Positions 40,391 to 48,902 of a stretch of 64,000 nt of DNA are shown here, one piece after another. The notes under the pieces were generated by a model. That model saw only the letters and a list, made by a program, of their open reading frames with translations. It was not told the DNA's origin and ran no database searches. Location: the NCBI GenBank assembly GCA_965603205.1, contig CBFDCC010000007.1, positions 167,292 through 231,291 of the forward strand, given 5' to 3'. This DNA comes from Temperatibacter sp965603205 (GTDB lineage Bacteria; Pseudomonadota; Alphaproteobacteria; Sphingomonadales; Kordiimonadaceae). A program made the position numbers and the translations under genes. Every line of letters begins with the position of its first letter. The first letter of the stretch is position 1.

Positions 40391-42820
40391 TTAATGTTTA
40401 ATTTTTAGAGTGTATGTTCTCTCACTATTGGCTTTCACATCTTCTTTATTAAGCCAAGTTTGTTTTCTTTGATGATTTTGATACATCAAATATTGATCAT
40501 TAAAATGCTTAGCCTTTTCGCCCTGTGGGTTAATGAAACCACTTTGCCCAGGCGGTACCACTTCAAAACCTTGAACACCATCTGCTTTAAAGATTGTCAT
40601 GTTGTTTTCAGTGCCTCTATTCATTGCGGGCATATCATCACGTGCTGATGATGGTAACGCCTGCGGTATGTTTAAGAAATTCACATGTTTAAAACGTGTG
40701 GCTGGCACTTCTAGATGCCATTTAGCCATGTCCTTCCCATATTTGTTGGTCAGTTTACTAAGGGAACTGTTTAATGACTTTAGCCATAGAGTATTGATGT
40801 CTTGACCGTTGAAAAAATCAAATTCGCTTCGTCCTCTTAGAGCTTCAAGTAAAAGCTTAAGGCCTGTCGATATATTGATGCCACTAGCGGTAGGATTTTC
40901 TGGCGTGCCGTATCCAGTGGCATGGGCAATGATGCCGCCAATTGTACCGTTCAGATCATTGGCTAATACTGTCGCTAACATCTCGCTAAGCCAAGAACGG
41001 AAAATCGCATTACCAGTATGAGCGTACCCATTGTCCGCTGAATTTGCTGTACCCGTACCTGTCATTTGTTCAAAAGTACCATCCCAGCTTGTTAACGCCT
41101 CTTTGATGGCGGCATATCGAGGATCATCATTTGCTCCTGCGGCTAATGCATCAAGCATATAGGGACGAAAGTACGAAGCATTGGGGTCAGCAGAAGCAGT
41201 TTTCATCATTAAAGACCAAGCTTCATCAGCGGTCACTTTGCCTGCCTTTTTAACGGCGTCATCTATAATTTTAACACGGTCAGCCTCGGACCAGCTTGAC
41301 CACCACTCATCAGGGTTTTGCACCCCAGCACCTGGCTGGTTGTTCCAATTGGCCACATAATGACTCGAAGGATTTAATATTTGTGGGTTCTGGCTTGCAG
41401 GGCGAATTGATATCCAATCCATATGGCCTTCACCGGTAACGGGTAGGCGATTATCATGGCCCTTTGCTCTTATGGGATATGCACCCATAGAACCGTAGCC
41501 AATATTACCCTTATGATCTGCAAAATACCAATTCACATTCAGCGCTGATTTGCCGACAGCCTTTAACCACTGGCTGTGGTTCTTGGCCCGTGTTGCTTCT
41601 ATCCAACCAGTTAGGGTGTTAAGCTCACGCCCCGCCCAGCCACGTCTTTTAGCATAGGCATGATTATGGGCCTTATCTATATGGACGATGGGGCCGTGTA
41701 CGCTTTCCATTGCAGTGAAGGTTATGTCGTCACTGTCTTTAACCTTGATTACTTCTTGTCTTGAGCGCAGACTTTTCCACTCACCCTTATGTTTATATTG
41801 TCTAGGATTGTCTGGATTAATGGTTTCGCGGAATATATCTACATTATCCATCACAGCCCATGTACTGCCCCATGTAATAAATTCATTATAACCAAACATG
41901 GGTAGAGGATAACCCAGTGGCGCATTACCAACCGCGTTCCAAGTGGGAGAGTGGAAACCCACTGAATAGGTATAAGCAGGGGCATACCAACCAAATTGTG
42001 GGCCATTAATCAAAATGGCTTTAGCCCCCTTAACGCGCTCAGGCCCCAACACCAATGCATTACTGAATGAGCGACCGCGTGTCGTTGGGTCATGAGGTTC
42101 AATATTGGGATCAATAGTGACGGCAAGGTCAACTTGTTCGGTCGAATTTACGTTAGCTCTTTGCCAATCAGATTTAGGAATTGTTGTCGGGCCATAGTTA
42201 TTTTTGATAGGATTGATGGCATTGAATATCTTCATGGCATCATCTTTGCCGTGGGCTTTAGCCAAGTCAGCAAGAAGTGATTGATTTTCAAGCTCGGTAT
42301 TAAAGTCACCAAATCGTAGTAGCATTGAGCCAACAAACATCATCACGACATCATAGTCAGTCCAAGTAACAGGTTTAAAACCATTCACGTTAAATTCATA
42401 AGGCATAAGGTTAGATGTATCTGCATTTACCACTGCAATGCGGGCGTTGATGCCCGCAGCGTAGCCTTTAAACAGTGCTTTCATATTGTCATCGAGATTA
42501 GCTATTTGATCTTTTATATCTTGCGGCCAGAATAGCGTGCGTTGTTTTTTATCAAAGGCGGCATATTGACGGCCTAAAACTTCCGCGACCATCCCTTGTG
42601 TGGAACGCCTAAGCATCTCTAATTGGTAAAGACGGTCTTCTGCAACCACATAGCCATAACCATAAAATAAATCGTGATCATTGTTGGCATATATATGCGG
42701 TGTACCAAATGTATCTCTCATTACCGTTACATCATTATCTGCGCTTGTATCTGCAGTCAGTGGTGCAGTCATGCTCATGACACATGAAATAGCTATATAG
42801 CTAAGGCCGTTATATTTCAT
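40391..42820 (-). CDS. pac: Penicillin G acylase homologue (periplasmic Ntn-hydrolase precursor)
   Basis: 809-residue precursor: signal peptide (to about residue 24), alpha chain, spacer, then a beta chain predicted to begin at Ser253 (RSF-SNALVLG). Relative to that serine, the sequence INGPQFGWYAPAYTY places Gln275 exactly where GlnB23 lies in E. coli penicillin G acylase, and FGYNEFITWGST...VDIF follows as in the model enzyme. These enzymes cleave phenylacetyl amides, releasing phenylacetate. A PaaR-type operator lies about 64 bases upstream of the start, and paaK is nearby, so the natural role here is probably scavenging phenylacetylated amines. Acylhomoserine-lactone acylase is the main alternative but fits the phenylacetyl-pocket motifs less well. 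Confidence 0.88.
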   Translation of the reverse strand: MKYNGLSYIAISCVMSMTAPLTADTSADNDVTVMRDTFGTPHIYANNDHDLFYGYGYVVAEDRLYQLEMLRRSTQGMVAEVLGRQYAAFDKKQRTLFWPQDIKDQIANLDDNMKALFKGYAAGINARIAVVNADTSNLMPYEFNVNGFKPVTWTDYDVVMMFVGSMLLRFGDFNTELENQSLLADLAKAHGKDDAMKIFNAINPIKNNYGPTTIPKSDWQRANVNSTEQVDLAVTIDPNIEPHDPTTRGRSFSNALVLGPERVKGAKAILINGPQFGWYAPAYTYSVGFHSPTWNAVGNAPLGYPLPMFGYNEFITWGSTWAVMDNVDIFRETINPDNPRQYKHKGEWKSLRSRQEVIKVKDSDDITFTAMESVHGPIVHIDKAHNHAYAKRRGWAGRELNTLTGWIEATRAKNHSQWLKAVGKSALNVNWYFADHKGNIGYGSMGAYPIRAKGHDNRLPVTGEGHMDWISIRPASQNPQILNPSSHYVANWNNQPGAGVQNPDEWWSSWSEADRVKIIDDAVKKAGKVTADEAWSLMMKTASADPNASYFRPYMLDALAAGANDDPRYAAIKEALTSWDGTFEQMTGTGTANSADNGYAHTGNAIFRSWLSEMLATVLANDLNGTIGGIIAHATGYGTPENPTASGINISTGLKLLLEALRGRSEFDFFNGQDINTLWLKSLNSSLSKLTNKYGKDMAKWHLEVPATRFKHVNFLNIPQALPSSARDDMPAMNRGTENNMTIFKADGVQGFEVVPPGQSGFINPQGEKAKHFNDQYLMYQNHQRKQTWLNKEDVKANSERTYTLKIKH

Positions 42821-42883
42821 AATATCTTTCCCTTATATGAAGTCTGAAATGTTAACATCTTATATAATAGTATACTAGATATC

Positions 42884-42907
42884 TTAATTGACTGAACGGG
42901 CATTCTA
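42884..42907. promoter_or_regulatory. PaaR-type operator 6 (penicillin-acylase-like gene)
   Basis: Left arm TTAATTGAC is perfect and the spacer TGAACG fits; the right arm GGCATTCTA is degenerate. It lies in the 278-base divergent gap, 64 bases upstream of the acylase start. Confidence 0.55.
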
Positions 42908-42986
42908 GTTATAGTCAATTCATATATTCTCTATGTTTTAGACAATAAACATATCTATGATTTATCATGGAAAATAAGGTTTGAGG

Positions 42987-43008
42987 ATGTCCCCTAATTG
43001 GAGGACAT
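42987..43008. promoter_or_regulatory. LuxR-type 22-bp palindrome B (DUF485-actP-luxR operon)
   Basis: On the minus strand it reads with the core TGTCCT-N4-T-N2-GGGGACA; on the plus strand it begins ATGTCCCCT and ends AGGACAT. It lies 91 bases before the DUF485 gene and may also act on the divergent acylase gene. Confidence 0.7.
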
Positions 43009-43098
43009 TTATTAGGAAAAATATCAGTATTTTATGCTGAAGTATTTCTATTATGGAAAGCTGTAATATTAATTGCTGTTTCAGGGGAAGGGAACATC

Positions 43099-43416
43099 AT
43101 GTCAACAGATTCAGATTTGAGTTTATCAAAATCAGATATGTCTGCATCACTATCAAAGCTAATATCAAAACGCCTTAAAATGGCCTTTGGCTTGTCATTG
43201 TTTCTTCTGGTTTTATATACGATATACAGCAGCCTTTTAGGCGTTGATGTATCTATATCTAGTCAAAAGATATCGGGCAATGTGAATTTAATTGTTTTTG
43301 TATCATTATTTGTCGTTGTTGCAGGTGTCGCTGTTGCGGGCATTTATACATGGTGGGCAAATACTATCCTCGATCCCCAATTAAAAGAAATGCGTGAGAA
43401 ATATGATGCTGAATAA
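43099..43416 (+). CDS. DUF485-family small membrane protein
   Basis: 105-residue protein with two transmembrane segments (LSLFLLVLYTIYSSLLG and LIVFVSLFVVVAGVAVAGIYTWWA) and a charged tail (REKYDAE). DUF485 proteins such as YjcH are encoded next to ActP-type acetate/solute symporters and are thought to assist them. The actP-like gene overlaps its end. CAGGGGAAGGGAAC precedes the ATG. Predicted control by the LuxR-type palindrome 91 bases upstream. Confidence 0.88.
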   Translation: MSTDSDLSLSKSDMSASLSKLISKRLKMAFGLSLFLLVLYTIYSSLLGVDVSISSQKISGNVNLIVFVSLFVVVAGVAVAGIYTWWANTILDPQLKEMREKYDAE

Positions 43417-45082
43417 TGTAATGAATAAATTTTCCCTCATATTGCTCACATGTGGTTTGGTGACTAACCCTATTATGGCAGTTGCTATCTCTGGTGAGGC
43501 TGTTGAGAAGCAAGAATTGAACCCTATCGCTATTGGCACTTTCCTGTTGTTCGTTGTTTCAACTTTATTCATCACGAAATGGGCTGCTAATAAAGTTAAA
43601 TCCCGTCAGGATTTTCTTGTGGCAGGGGGTAATTTAACACCTTTTCAAAACGGTATGGCCATTGCTGGTGATTTTATGTCAGCAGCCACTTTCCTTGGTA
43701 TAACGGGTGCATTATATTTCCGTGGTATTGATGCTTATATTCTATCGGCGGGCATACTGGTTGGGTGGCCTATTATCCTAATGGTTATTGCAGAACGTTT
43801 TAGAAACTTGGGGCGTTTTACCTTCATTGATGTTGTGGCTTCTCGTTTTGAAGATCGCCCAATGCGCATCATGGCATCATGTGTTTCATTGAGTATTGTA
43901 TTATTTTATCTAATCGCTCAGATGGTTGGCGCTGGTACACTTATTCAAATACTATTCGGTTTAGACTATATATGGGCTGTGATGATCGTTGGTGTTCTCA
44001 TGGTGGTTTATGTGGCCTTCGGTGGTATGGTCGCAACAACTTGGGTACAGATTATTAAGGCCGCTCTACTGTTGTTTGGCGGCAGTTATCTTGCTTTCAC
44101 AATTATGTCTCAGGTAGGGTTTTCATTGGATAGCTTGATCGCAAAGGCGATTGATGTCAGCGCTATGGGTGAAAATATCATTGTTCCTGGAAATTGGTTT
44201 GGCCGTGACCCTATGGCTATTGCGACTGTTGCTTTAACCATGAGCTTTGGTGTTATGGGCCTGCCACATGTGTTGATGCGCTTTTTTACTGTTAAAGATG
44301 CAGCAGATGCCCGCCAATCAGTTTTTTACGCGACGGCTATTATGGGGTATTTCTATATCCTGATTTTCATCATCGGTATTGGTGCGGCAATCGTATTATA
44401 CAATGATCCTTCTATACTGACGTCTACCGGCGCTTTAAAGGGTGGTGGTAATATGGTTTCTATCCATATTTCACGTGCTTTAGGTGGTGATGTAATGTTT
44501 GGATTTATGGCGGCAGTTAGTTTTGCTACAATTCTAGCTGTTGTAGCGGGGTTGGCTTTGTCAGGTGCTGCGACCATTTCGCATGATTTATATGCCCAAC
44601 TCTTTAAATCTAAGGATGCTGACGAAGGCATGGAGATTAAAGTAACAAAATATGCTACTGTTGTGATCGGTGTTGTCGCGGTTTTCCTTGGTCTTGCTTT
44701 TGAAGGTCAAAATGTTGCCGTGACTGCTGCTATTGCGCTTGCTGTCGCGGCTAGTGTGAACTTTCCAGTTATAATATTGTCATTATATTGGAAGGGATTA
44801 ACAACTAAAGGTGCTGTAAGGGGTGGCTATATAGGTTTGATTGTATGCCTATGTCTAATCATGATCAGCCCTGGTGTTATGGTAAATGTATTTGGATTTG
44901 AAGAAGCCATCTACCCCTATACTTACCCAACAGTGATTGCTATGCCTTTAACATTTTTTGCGCTGATTTTCTTCTCTATCATTGATAGGTCTACTCGCGC
45001 GAATGAAGAGCGTTCAGCCTTTCCTGATCAGGCCATGCATTCAGAATTAGGGGCTGAAATCAAGACAGGTAAACAGCATTAA
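43406..45082 (+). CDS. actP: ActP-type sodium:solute symporter (SSS family)
   Basis: 558-residue membrane protein with a signal-like first helix and about 13 transmembrane segments. Typical segments: RQDFLVAGGNLTPFQNGMAIAGDFMSAATFLGITGALYFRG, GWPIILMVIAERFRNLGRFTFIDVVASRF and MSFGVMGLPHVLMRFFTVKDA. The family transports acetate and other small carboxylates with sodium. In this setting the cargo may be acetate or an aromatic acid; this is open. Start: ATG at 43406, 7 bases after GAG and overlapping the DUF485 stop; ATG 43403 and ATG 43421 are alternatives. Its stop overlaps the luxR ATG (TAATG), coupling transporter and regulator. Confidence 0.85.
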   Translation: MLNNVMNKFSLILLTCGLVTNPIMAVAISGEAVEKQELNPIAIGTFLLFVVSTLFITKWAANKVKSRQDFLVAGGNLTPFQNGMAIAGDFMSAATFLGITGALYFRGIDAYILSAGILVGWPIILMVIAERFRNLGRFTFIDVVASRFEDRPMRIMASCVSLSIVLFYLIAQMVGAGTLIQILFGLDYIWAVMIVGVLMVVYVAFGGMVATTWVQIIKAALLLFGGSYLAFTIMSQVGFSLDSLIAKAIDVSAMGENIIVPGNWFGRDPMAIATVALTMSFGVMGLPHVLMRFFTVKDAADARQSVFYATAIMGYFYILIFIIGIGAAIVLYNDPSILTSTGALKGGGNMVSIHISRALGGDVMFGFMAAVSFATILAVVAGLALSGAATISHDLYAQLFKSKDADEGMEIKVTKYATVVIGVVAVFLGLAFEGQNVAVTAAIALAVAASVNFPVIILSLYWKGLTTKGAVRGGYIGLIVCLCLIMISPGVMVNVFGFEEAIYPYTYPTVIAMPLTFFALIFFSIIDRSTRANEERSAFPDQAMHSELGAEIKTGKQH

Positions 45083-45933
45083 TGACAGATCAACTTGCAA
45101 CACTTGGAGAACTGTTTGATACCCATCCTGCTTTGGGTAAATATATCGGTTCAATCGCAGGTGTTGTTCGTTCTGTTGGTAACCCTGAATTTGAAGCAAG
45201 CTTAATGGCTTTCTTATCTGAAGTCGTACCTGTGGATCATTGTGCTGTGTTTACGTATTCTGAAAAGGGTGAGGCGGGGCATCTATTCACCCATAGCAAA
45301 ATGCCAAATCATGAAGCAGAAGAATTAGCGCGTGATTATGTGGATAAATTTCATACGCAGGACCCCAACTTTGCTAAAATGAAAGAGATGGACAAGTCAG
45401 AATATTATAGATTTGAACGTCAAGACATGACGTCAAATTATGACCCTGCATACAGCAACCATTTTTTTGATAGAAGCGGTTTAATCGATAAGGCGTCAGC
45501 TGTTGCTCAGCTAGAAGAAGGTAAAGTTTATTGTAATTTTTACCGCATGAGTGATTCTGATATTTATTCTGATAAAGACTGGAAAGCACTGCAAAGCTTG
45601 ATGCCACTGGCTACGTCACTGATTGCTACACATTTCGCGCTGGCTTCGGCTAAGGGAACGCTCTTTATGGATAATGGCAGTGAAAACATTGTCCGTAAAA
45701 GTATCGTTCATAACGTTATCTCAAAAGATGTGCCGGTTTTTCAAAGCTTGACTAAGAGAGAGCGGCAAGTGTGCGAGCGTATATTACAGGGTTATACTAC
45801 GACGGGCATTGGCCTTGATCTAGATATCGCGCCAACAAGTGTGGCCACATACCGAAAACGTGCCTATTCAAAATTAGATATTTCATCACAGAATGAATTA
45901 TTTTCCCTCTGTCTTAAAGTGGCAAGAGGGTAA
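45082..45933 (+). CDS. LuxR-type (GerE HTH) transcriptional regulator
   Basis: 283 residues. The C-terminal ~65 residues are a GerE helix-turn-helix (LTKRERQVCERILQGYTTTGIGLDLDIAPTSVATYRKRAYSKLDISSQNELF). The N-terminal ~200 residues look like a GAF-type sensory fold (FLSEVVPVDHCAVFTYSEKGEAGHLF...), without the conserved Trp/Tyr/Asp set of acyl-homoserine-lactone receptors. No phosphoacceptor domain is present. It is translationally coupled to the symporter. The 22-base palindromes at 37917, 42987 and 45955 have the length and symmetry of LuxR-type sites and are its likely operators, placing the TonB receptor, its own operon and the MBL operon under its control. The ligand is unknown. Confidence 0.85.
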   Translation: MTDQLATLGELFDTHPALGKYIGSIAGVVRSVGNPEFEASLMAFLSEVVPVDHCAVFTYSEKGEAGHLFTHSKMPNHEAEELARDYVDKFHTQDPNFAKMKEMDKSEYYRFERQDMTSNYDPAYSNHFFDRSGLIDKASAVAQLEEGKVYCNFYRMSDSDIYSDKDWKALQSLMPLATSLIATHFALASAKGTLFMDNGSENIVRKSIVHNVISKDVPVFQSLTKRERQVCERILQGYTTTGIGLDLDIAPTSVATYRKRAYSKLDISSQNELFSLCLKVARG

Positions 45934-45954
45934 TTCTTCTTAAAGTATGATAAG

Positions 45955-45976
45955 TTGTCCTATATTGAGGGGACAT
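45955..45976. promoter_or_regulatory. LuxR-type 22-bp palindrome C (MBL-hydroxylase operon)
   Basis: Starts TTGTCCT, ends GGGGACAT and fits the shared core TGTCCT-N4-T-N2-GGGGACA. It lies 63 bases before the MBL gene and 22 bases after the luxR stop. Confidence 0.7.
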
Positions 45977-46038
45977 ATTCTCTAGTTTGAGTCACATATA
46001 AACATATCAATGTAAAAAGTTATTTATAGGGAACTATC

Positions 46039-46998
46039 ATGTCAAAAGATTTTGCGTCATCTGCAGATTTAGGTGTAAAAAAAGAAACATTAGTGGTGTT
46101 GGCTGAGGGTGTATATGCACTAACGGCTGAAGGCGATCCAAATATTGGTGCTATTGAAGGCGAAGACTTTATTGTTGCTTTCGAGGCTCGTGCAACACCT
46201 GTCGCAGCAAAAGATTGGTTAAGGCAGTTGCGCGAACATACTGACAAACCTATCAAATATTTAGTGTTATCTCATTATCACGCGGTTCGTGTACTTGGTG
46301 CATCTGCTTTTGAAGCTGAGAGCATCATTGCCCATGAGAATACTCGTTTTTTAATTAATGAGCGCGGTATGGAAGATTGGGCGAGTGAGCATGGTCGTAT
46401 GCCACGCCTTTTCCGTGATCCAGATTCTATTCCGGGTTTAACGCATCCAGACATCGTCTTTAATGATCGCCTAGAGATCGAACTTGGTGGTGATCGTGGC
46501 GCGCTTATTCTTGAGCATTGTGGTCGCGGCCATACGGCTGGCGATATTGTTGCTTGGTTGCCAAAGCAAAAGATTTTATTTGCAGGTGACTTAGTTGAAG
46601 CAGAAGCAGCCTTATATACAGGCGACGCTTTCCACATGGATTGGTCAACAGGTACACTTGATAAAGTTAAGGCATATGGCGCTGAGTCAGTTATTGGCGG
46701 TCGTGGTGCTGTGGCACAAGGACGCGAGAATGTTGATGCAGCTATTGAGCAAACACGTGAGTTCTTAACAGGCATGATCAAAAATGTTGGTGATGTTCAC
46801 AAACGTGGCGGCACATTAAAAGAGGCTTTTGAGGCTACGCACGCAGCACTTGGCCCTAAATTTGGTGCTTGGCCTATTTTTGAGCATTGCTTGCCATTTA
46901 ATGTTCAACGTCTTTGGGATGAACTTGATGGAGTCGATTGGCCGCGCATCTGGACAGAAGAGCGCGACAGAGCAGTTTGGGCCAAGTTGCAAGACTAA
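46039..46998 (+). CDS. MBL-fold hydrolase-like protein with an altered metal motif
   Basis: 319-residue metallo-beta-lactamase fold. The first motif reads SHYHAVRVLG: His79 and His81 are kept, but the Asp and His that normally follow (HxHxDH) are Val83 and Arg84, so the second metal site is probably lost. A downstream His (CGRGHTAGD) and Asp (LFAGDLVEAEAALY) are conserved. The C-terminal ~90 residues are helical. It heads an operon with an FAD hydroxylase, DUF2783, VOC and FAH-family proteins, so it probably acts on an intermediate of that aromatic route, perhaps as a one-metal hydrolase. Start ATG has AGGGAAC upstream. The exact reaction is unknown. Confidence 0.78.
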   Translation: MSKDFASSADLGVKKETLVVLAEGVYALTAEGDPNIGAIEGEDFIVAFEARATPVAAKDWLRQLREHTDKPIKYLVLSHYHAVRVLGASAFEAESIIAHENTRFLINERGMEDWASEHGRMPRLFRDPDSIPGLTHPDIVFNDRLEIELGGDRGALILEHCGRGHTAGDIVAWLPKQKILFAGDLVEAEAALYTGDAFHMDWSTGTLDKVKAYGAESVIGGRGAVAQGRENVDAAIEQTREFLTGMIKNVGDVHKRGGTLKEAFEATHAALGPKFGAWPIFEHCLPFNVQRLWDELDGVDWPRIWTEERDRAVWAKLQD

Positions 46999-47028
46999 GC
47001 ATTAATTTATTAAACGAAAGAGACAACT

Positions 47029-48669
47029 ATGGCTTATATTCCGCCAAAGTTTGAACCTGTGATACCTCAATCACTACACAGTAAAGTGGTAGAGCAAACT
47101 CCTATTGTTATTGTTGGTGCTGGACCTATTGGTCTAGCACTGGCGCTGGATATGGGAAAGCGCGGTCATCATGTTATAGTTCTAAACGCTCAAACGCAGT
47201 TAACCGATGGTTCACGGGCTATTTGTTATGCTAAACGCCCATTAGAGATACTGGACCGTTTAGGTCTTGGTGAAACAATGATTGAAAAGGGCGTTAGTTG
47301 GAATATAGGAAAGGTGTTTTTTCAAGATAAACCTGATCCAGTTTACAGTTTTGATTTGCTACCAATTAAAGATCAAAAAATGCCAGGGATGATCAATATT
47401 CAACAATATTATAATGAAGAATATAATATTGAAGCATTAGAAGCGCTTGAGAATGTTGAACTGCGTTGGGGCAATAGCCTTACTGCGTTAGAGCAGCTAG
47501 ATGGTGGCGTTCTAATCGACGTTAGTACCAATGAAGGTGATTACCAAATTAAAACTGATTGGTTAATCGCCTGTGATGGGTCGCGCAGTACAGCACGGAC
47601 TTTACTTGATATAGGTTTTGAGGGTGAGACATTCCAAGATAATTTCTTAATTGCTGATGTGAAGTTTAAAAAAGAATATCCAACGGAGAGGCATTTCTGG
47701 TTTGATCCCACGTTTAACCCAGGTCAGTCAGTATTACTGCATAAACAACCAGATGATGTCTGGCGCATTGATTTTCAAGTTGGCTGGGATATTGACCGCG
47801 ACGAAATCGTAAAGCCTGAAAATGTTACACCGCGTATAAAGGCGATGTTTGGCGATGACGTTGAGTTCGAATATGAATGGATTAGTGTTTATACATTCAA
47901 CTGTCGTCAAGTTGAGACGATGAAACGTGGTAATGTTATTTTTGCTGGTGATAGTGCCCATCTCGTGTCGCCATTTGGTGCGCGTGGGGCTAATACAGGA
48001 TTTCAAGATGGTGATAACTTGTCATGGAAACTTGATCTAGCAATCAAAGGCCGCGCTGGTCCCAACTTAATGGATAGCTATGATGAAGAGCGGGCTTGGG
48101 CTGCGAAGATTAATATCTTAAATTCTACACGCTCAACTGACTTTATTACGCCAAAATCTAAAGTGTCTATGCAATTTAGAGATTCAGTTCTACAGCTATC
48201 TAGCAGTCATGATGGCATAAGGGGTTTTGTAAATTCTGGCCGCCTATCTATGCCAGTACCTTATTTGAGTTCATCTCTTAACACCGTTGACGATGCTGTT
48301 TGGCACGGCGGCATTGTGCCCGGCACTAACTGTATTGATGCGCCTATTAGTAATAATGGTTCACCAGAATGGTTATTAAGCGCATTAGGGTGGGATTTTA
48401 AGATTATTATCTTTGCAGGTGAAGACGAACTGTTTGATGAAGTTAAGCAAGATTTAAATGCATTATCTAATGACGTTATTTCAGTTGATAGTGTTATCAT
48501 TGGTCAAGGTGGATACGATGATATTAAAGGATTAACATCTAAAAGATACGGTGCTGTCCAGGGTGATGTGTATCTGATCCGCCCAGACCAATATGTAGCT
48601 GCACGTTGGCATGGTTTCAATATCGACAAGATACGAGCAGCTGTTCAAAAATCTCTTGGGTATAAGTGA
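47029..48669 (+). CDS. FAD-dependent aromatic hydroxylase (PheA/TfdB/MhpA group), second copy
   Basis: 546-residue flavoprotein monooxygenase. The FAD motif IVIVGAGPIGLALALDMGKRG is near residue 26, the DG motif LIACDGSRSTAR near 183 and the GD motif VIFAGDSAHLVSPFGARGANTGFQDGDNLSWKL near 304. The C-terminal thioredoxin-like part ends in YLIRPDQYVAARW. Side by side with the protein at 2128 it shows clear colinear similarity (same ends, same TERxFWFDP/TERRSFFEP and HKQPDDVWRIDF blocks). With the VOC and FAH-family genes downstream it forms a hydroxylate, cleave and hydrolyse set for a phenolic acid. 3-hydroxyphenylacetate-type compounds are a reasonable but unproven guess. Confidence 0.87.
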   Translation: MAYIPPKFEPVIPQSLHSKVVEQTPIVIVGAGPIGLALALDMGKRGHHVIVLNAQTQLTDGSRAICYAKRPLEILDRLGLGETMIEKGVSWNIGKVFFQDKPDPVYSFDLLPIKDQKMPGMINIQQYYNEEYNIEALEALENVELRWGNSLTALEQLDGGVLIDVSTNEGDYQIKTDWLIACDGSRSTARTLLDIGFEGETFQDNFLIADVKFKKEYPTERHFWFDPTFNPGQSVLLHKQPDDVWRIDFQVGWDIDRDEIVKPENVTPRIKAMFGDDVEFEYEWISVYTFNCRQVETMKRGNVIFAGDSAHLVSPFGARGANTGFQDGDNLSWKLDLAIKGRAGPNLMDSYDEERAWAAKINILNSTRSTDFITPKSKVSMQFRDSVLQLSSSHDGIRGFVNSGRLSMPVPYLSSSLNTVDDAVWHGGIVPGTNCIDAPISNNGSPEWLLSALGWDFKIIIFAGEDELFDEVKQDLNALSNDVISVDSVIIGQGGYDDIKGLTSKRYGAVQGDVYLIRPDQYVAARWHGFNIDKIRAAVQKSLGYK

Positions 48670-48676
48670 GATAAAA

Positions 48677-48895
48677 ATGAAAACGACATTGAATACACAA
48701 GCCAATATCGCTGATTACGATAATGTATATCAGCATATTATTGACATGCACCAAGGCCTTTCTGATGAGGAAAGCCAAAGCGCAAATGCAAAGTTGATAT
48801 TAACCTTAGCTAATCATATTGGTGACATTGATCTTATCAAAGAAGCCACTGATATTGTCCGAGCTAACATGATTGAATGGCGCGATAAAGGATAA
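48677..48895 (+). CDS. DUF2783-family small protein
   Basis: 72 residues. LSDEESQSANAKLILTLANHIGDIDLIKEATDIVRAN is the DUF2783 signature (a L(S)DEES..NA.L...LANHIGD....A pattern). It starts 7 bases after the FAD hydroxylase stop at the ATG at 48677; the longer upstream frame lies inside the hydroxylase. It is the counterpart of the protein at 3786 and, like it, always follows the hydroxylase. Function unknown; a role in stability or reduction of the hydroxylase is a guess from constant neighbourhood. Confidence 0.8.
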   Translation: MKTTLNTQANIADYDNVYQHIIDMHQGLSDEESQSANAKLILTLANHIGDIDLIKEATDIVRANMIEWRDKG

Positions 48896-48902
48896 ATATA
48901 TC

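Noticed and set aside
40391..42820. Acyl-homoserine-lactone acylase (quorum quenching) as the name for the Ntn-hydrolase
   Set aside because: Same superfamily, but the INGPQFGWYAPAYTY stretch and the Gln at beta-chain position 23 match penicillin G acylase, and the gene sits in a phenylacetate regulon.
46278..46781. 167-codon minus-strand frame opposite the MBL gene
   Set aside because: Its composition is the serine/arginine-rich pattern of antisense reading of a real gene; the plus-strand MBL protein has clear family motifs.
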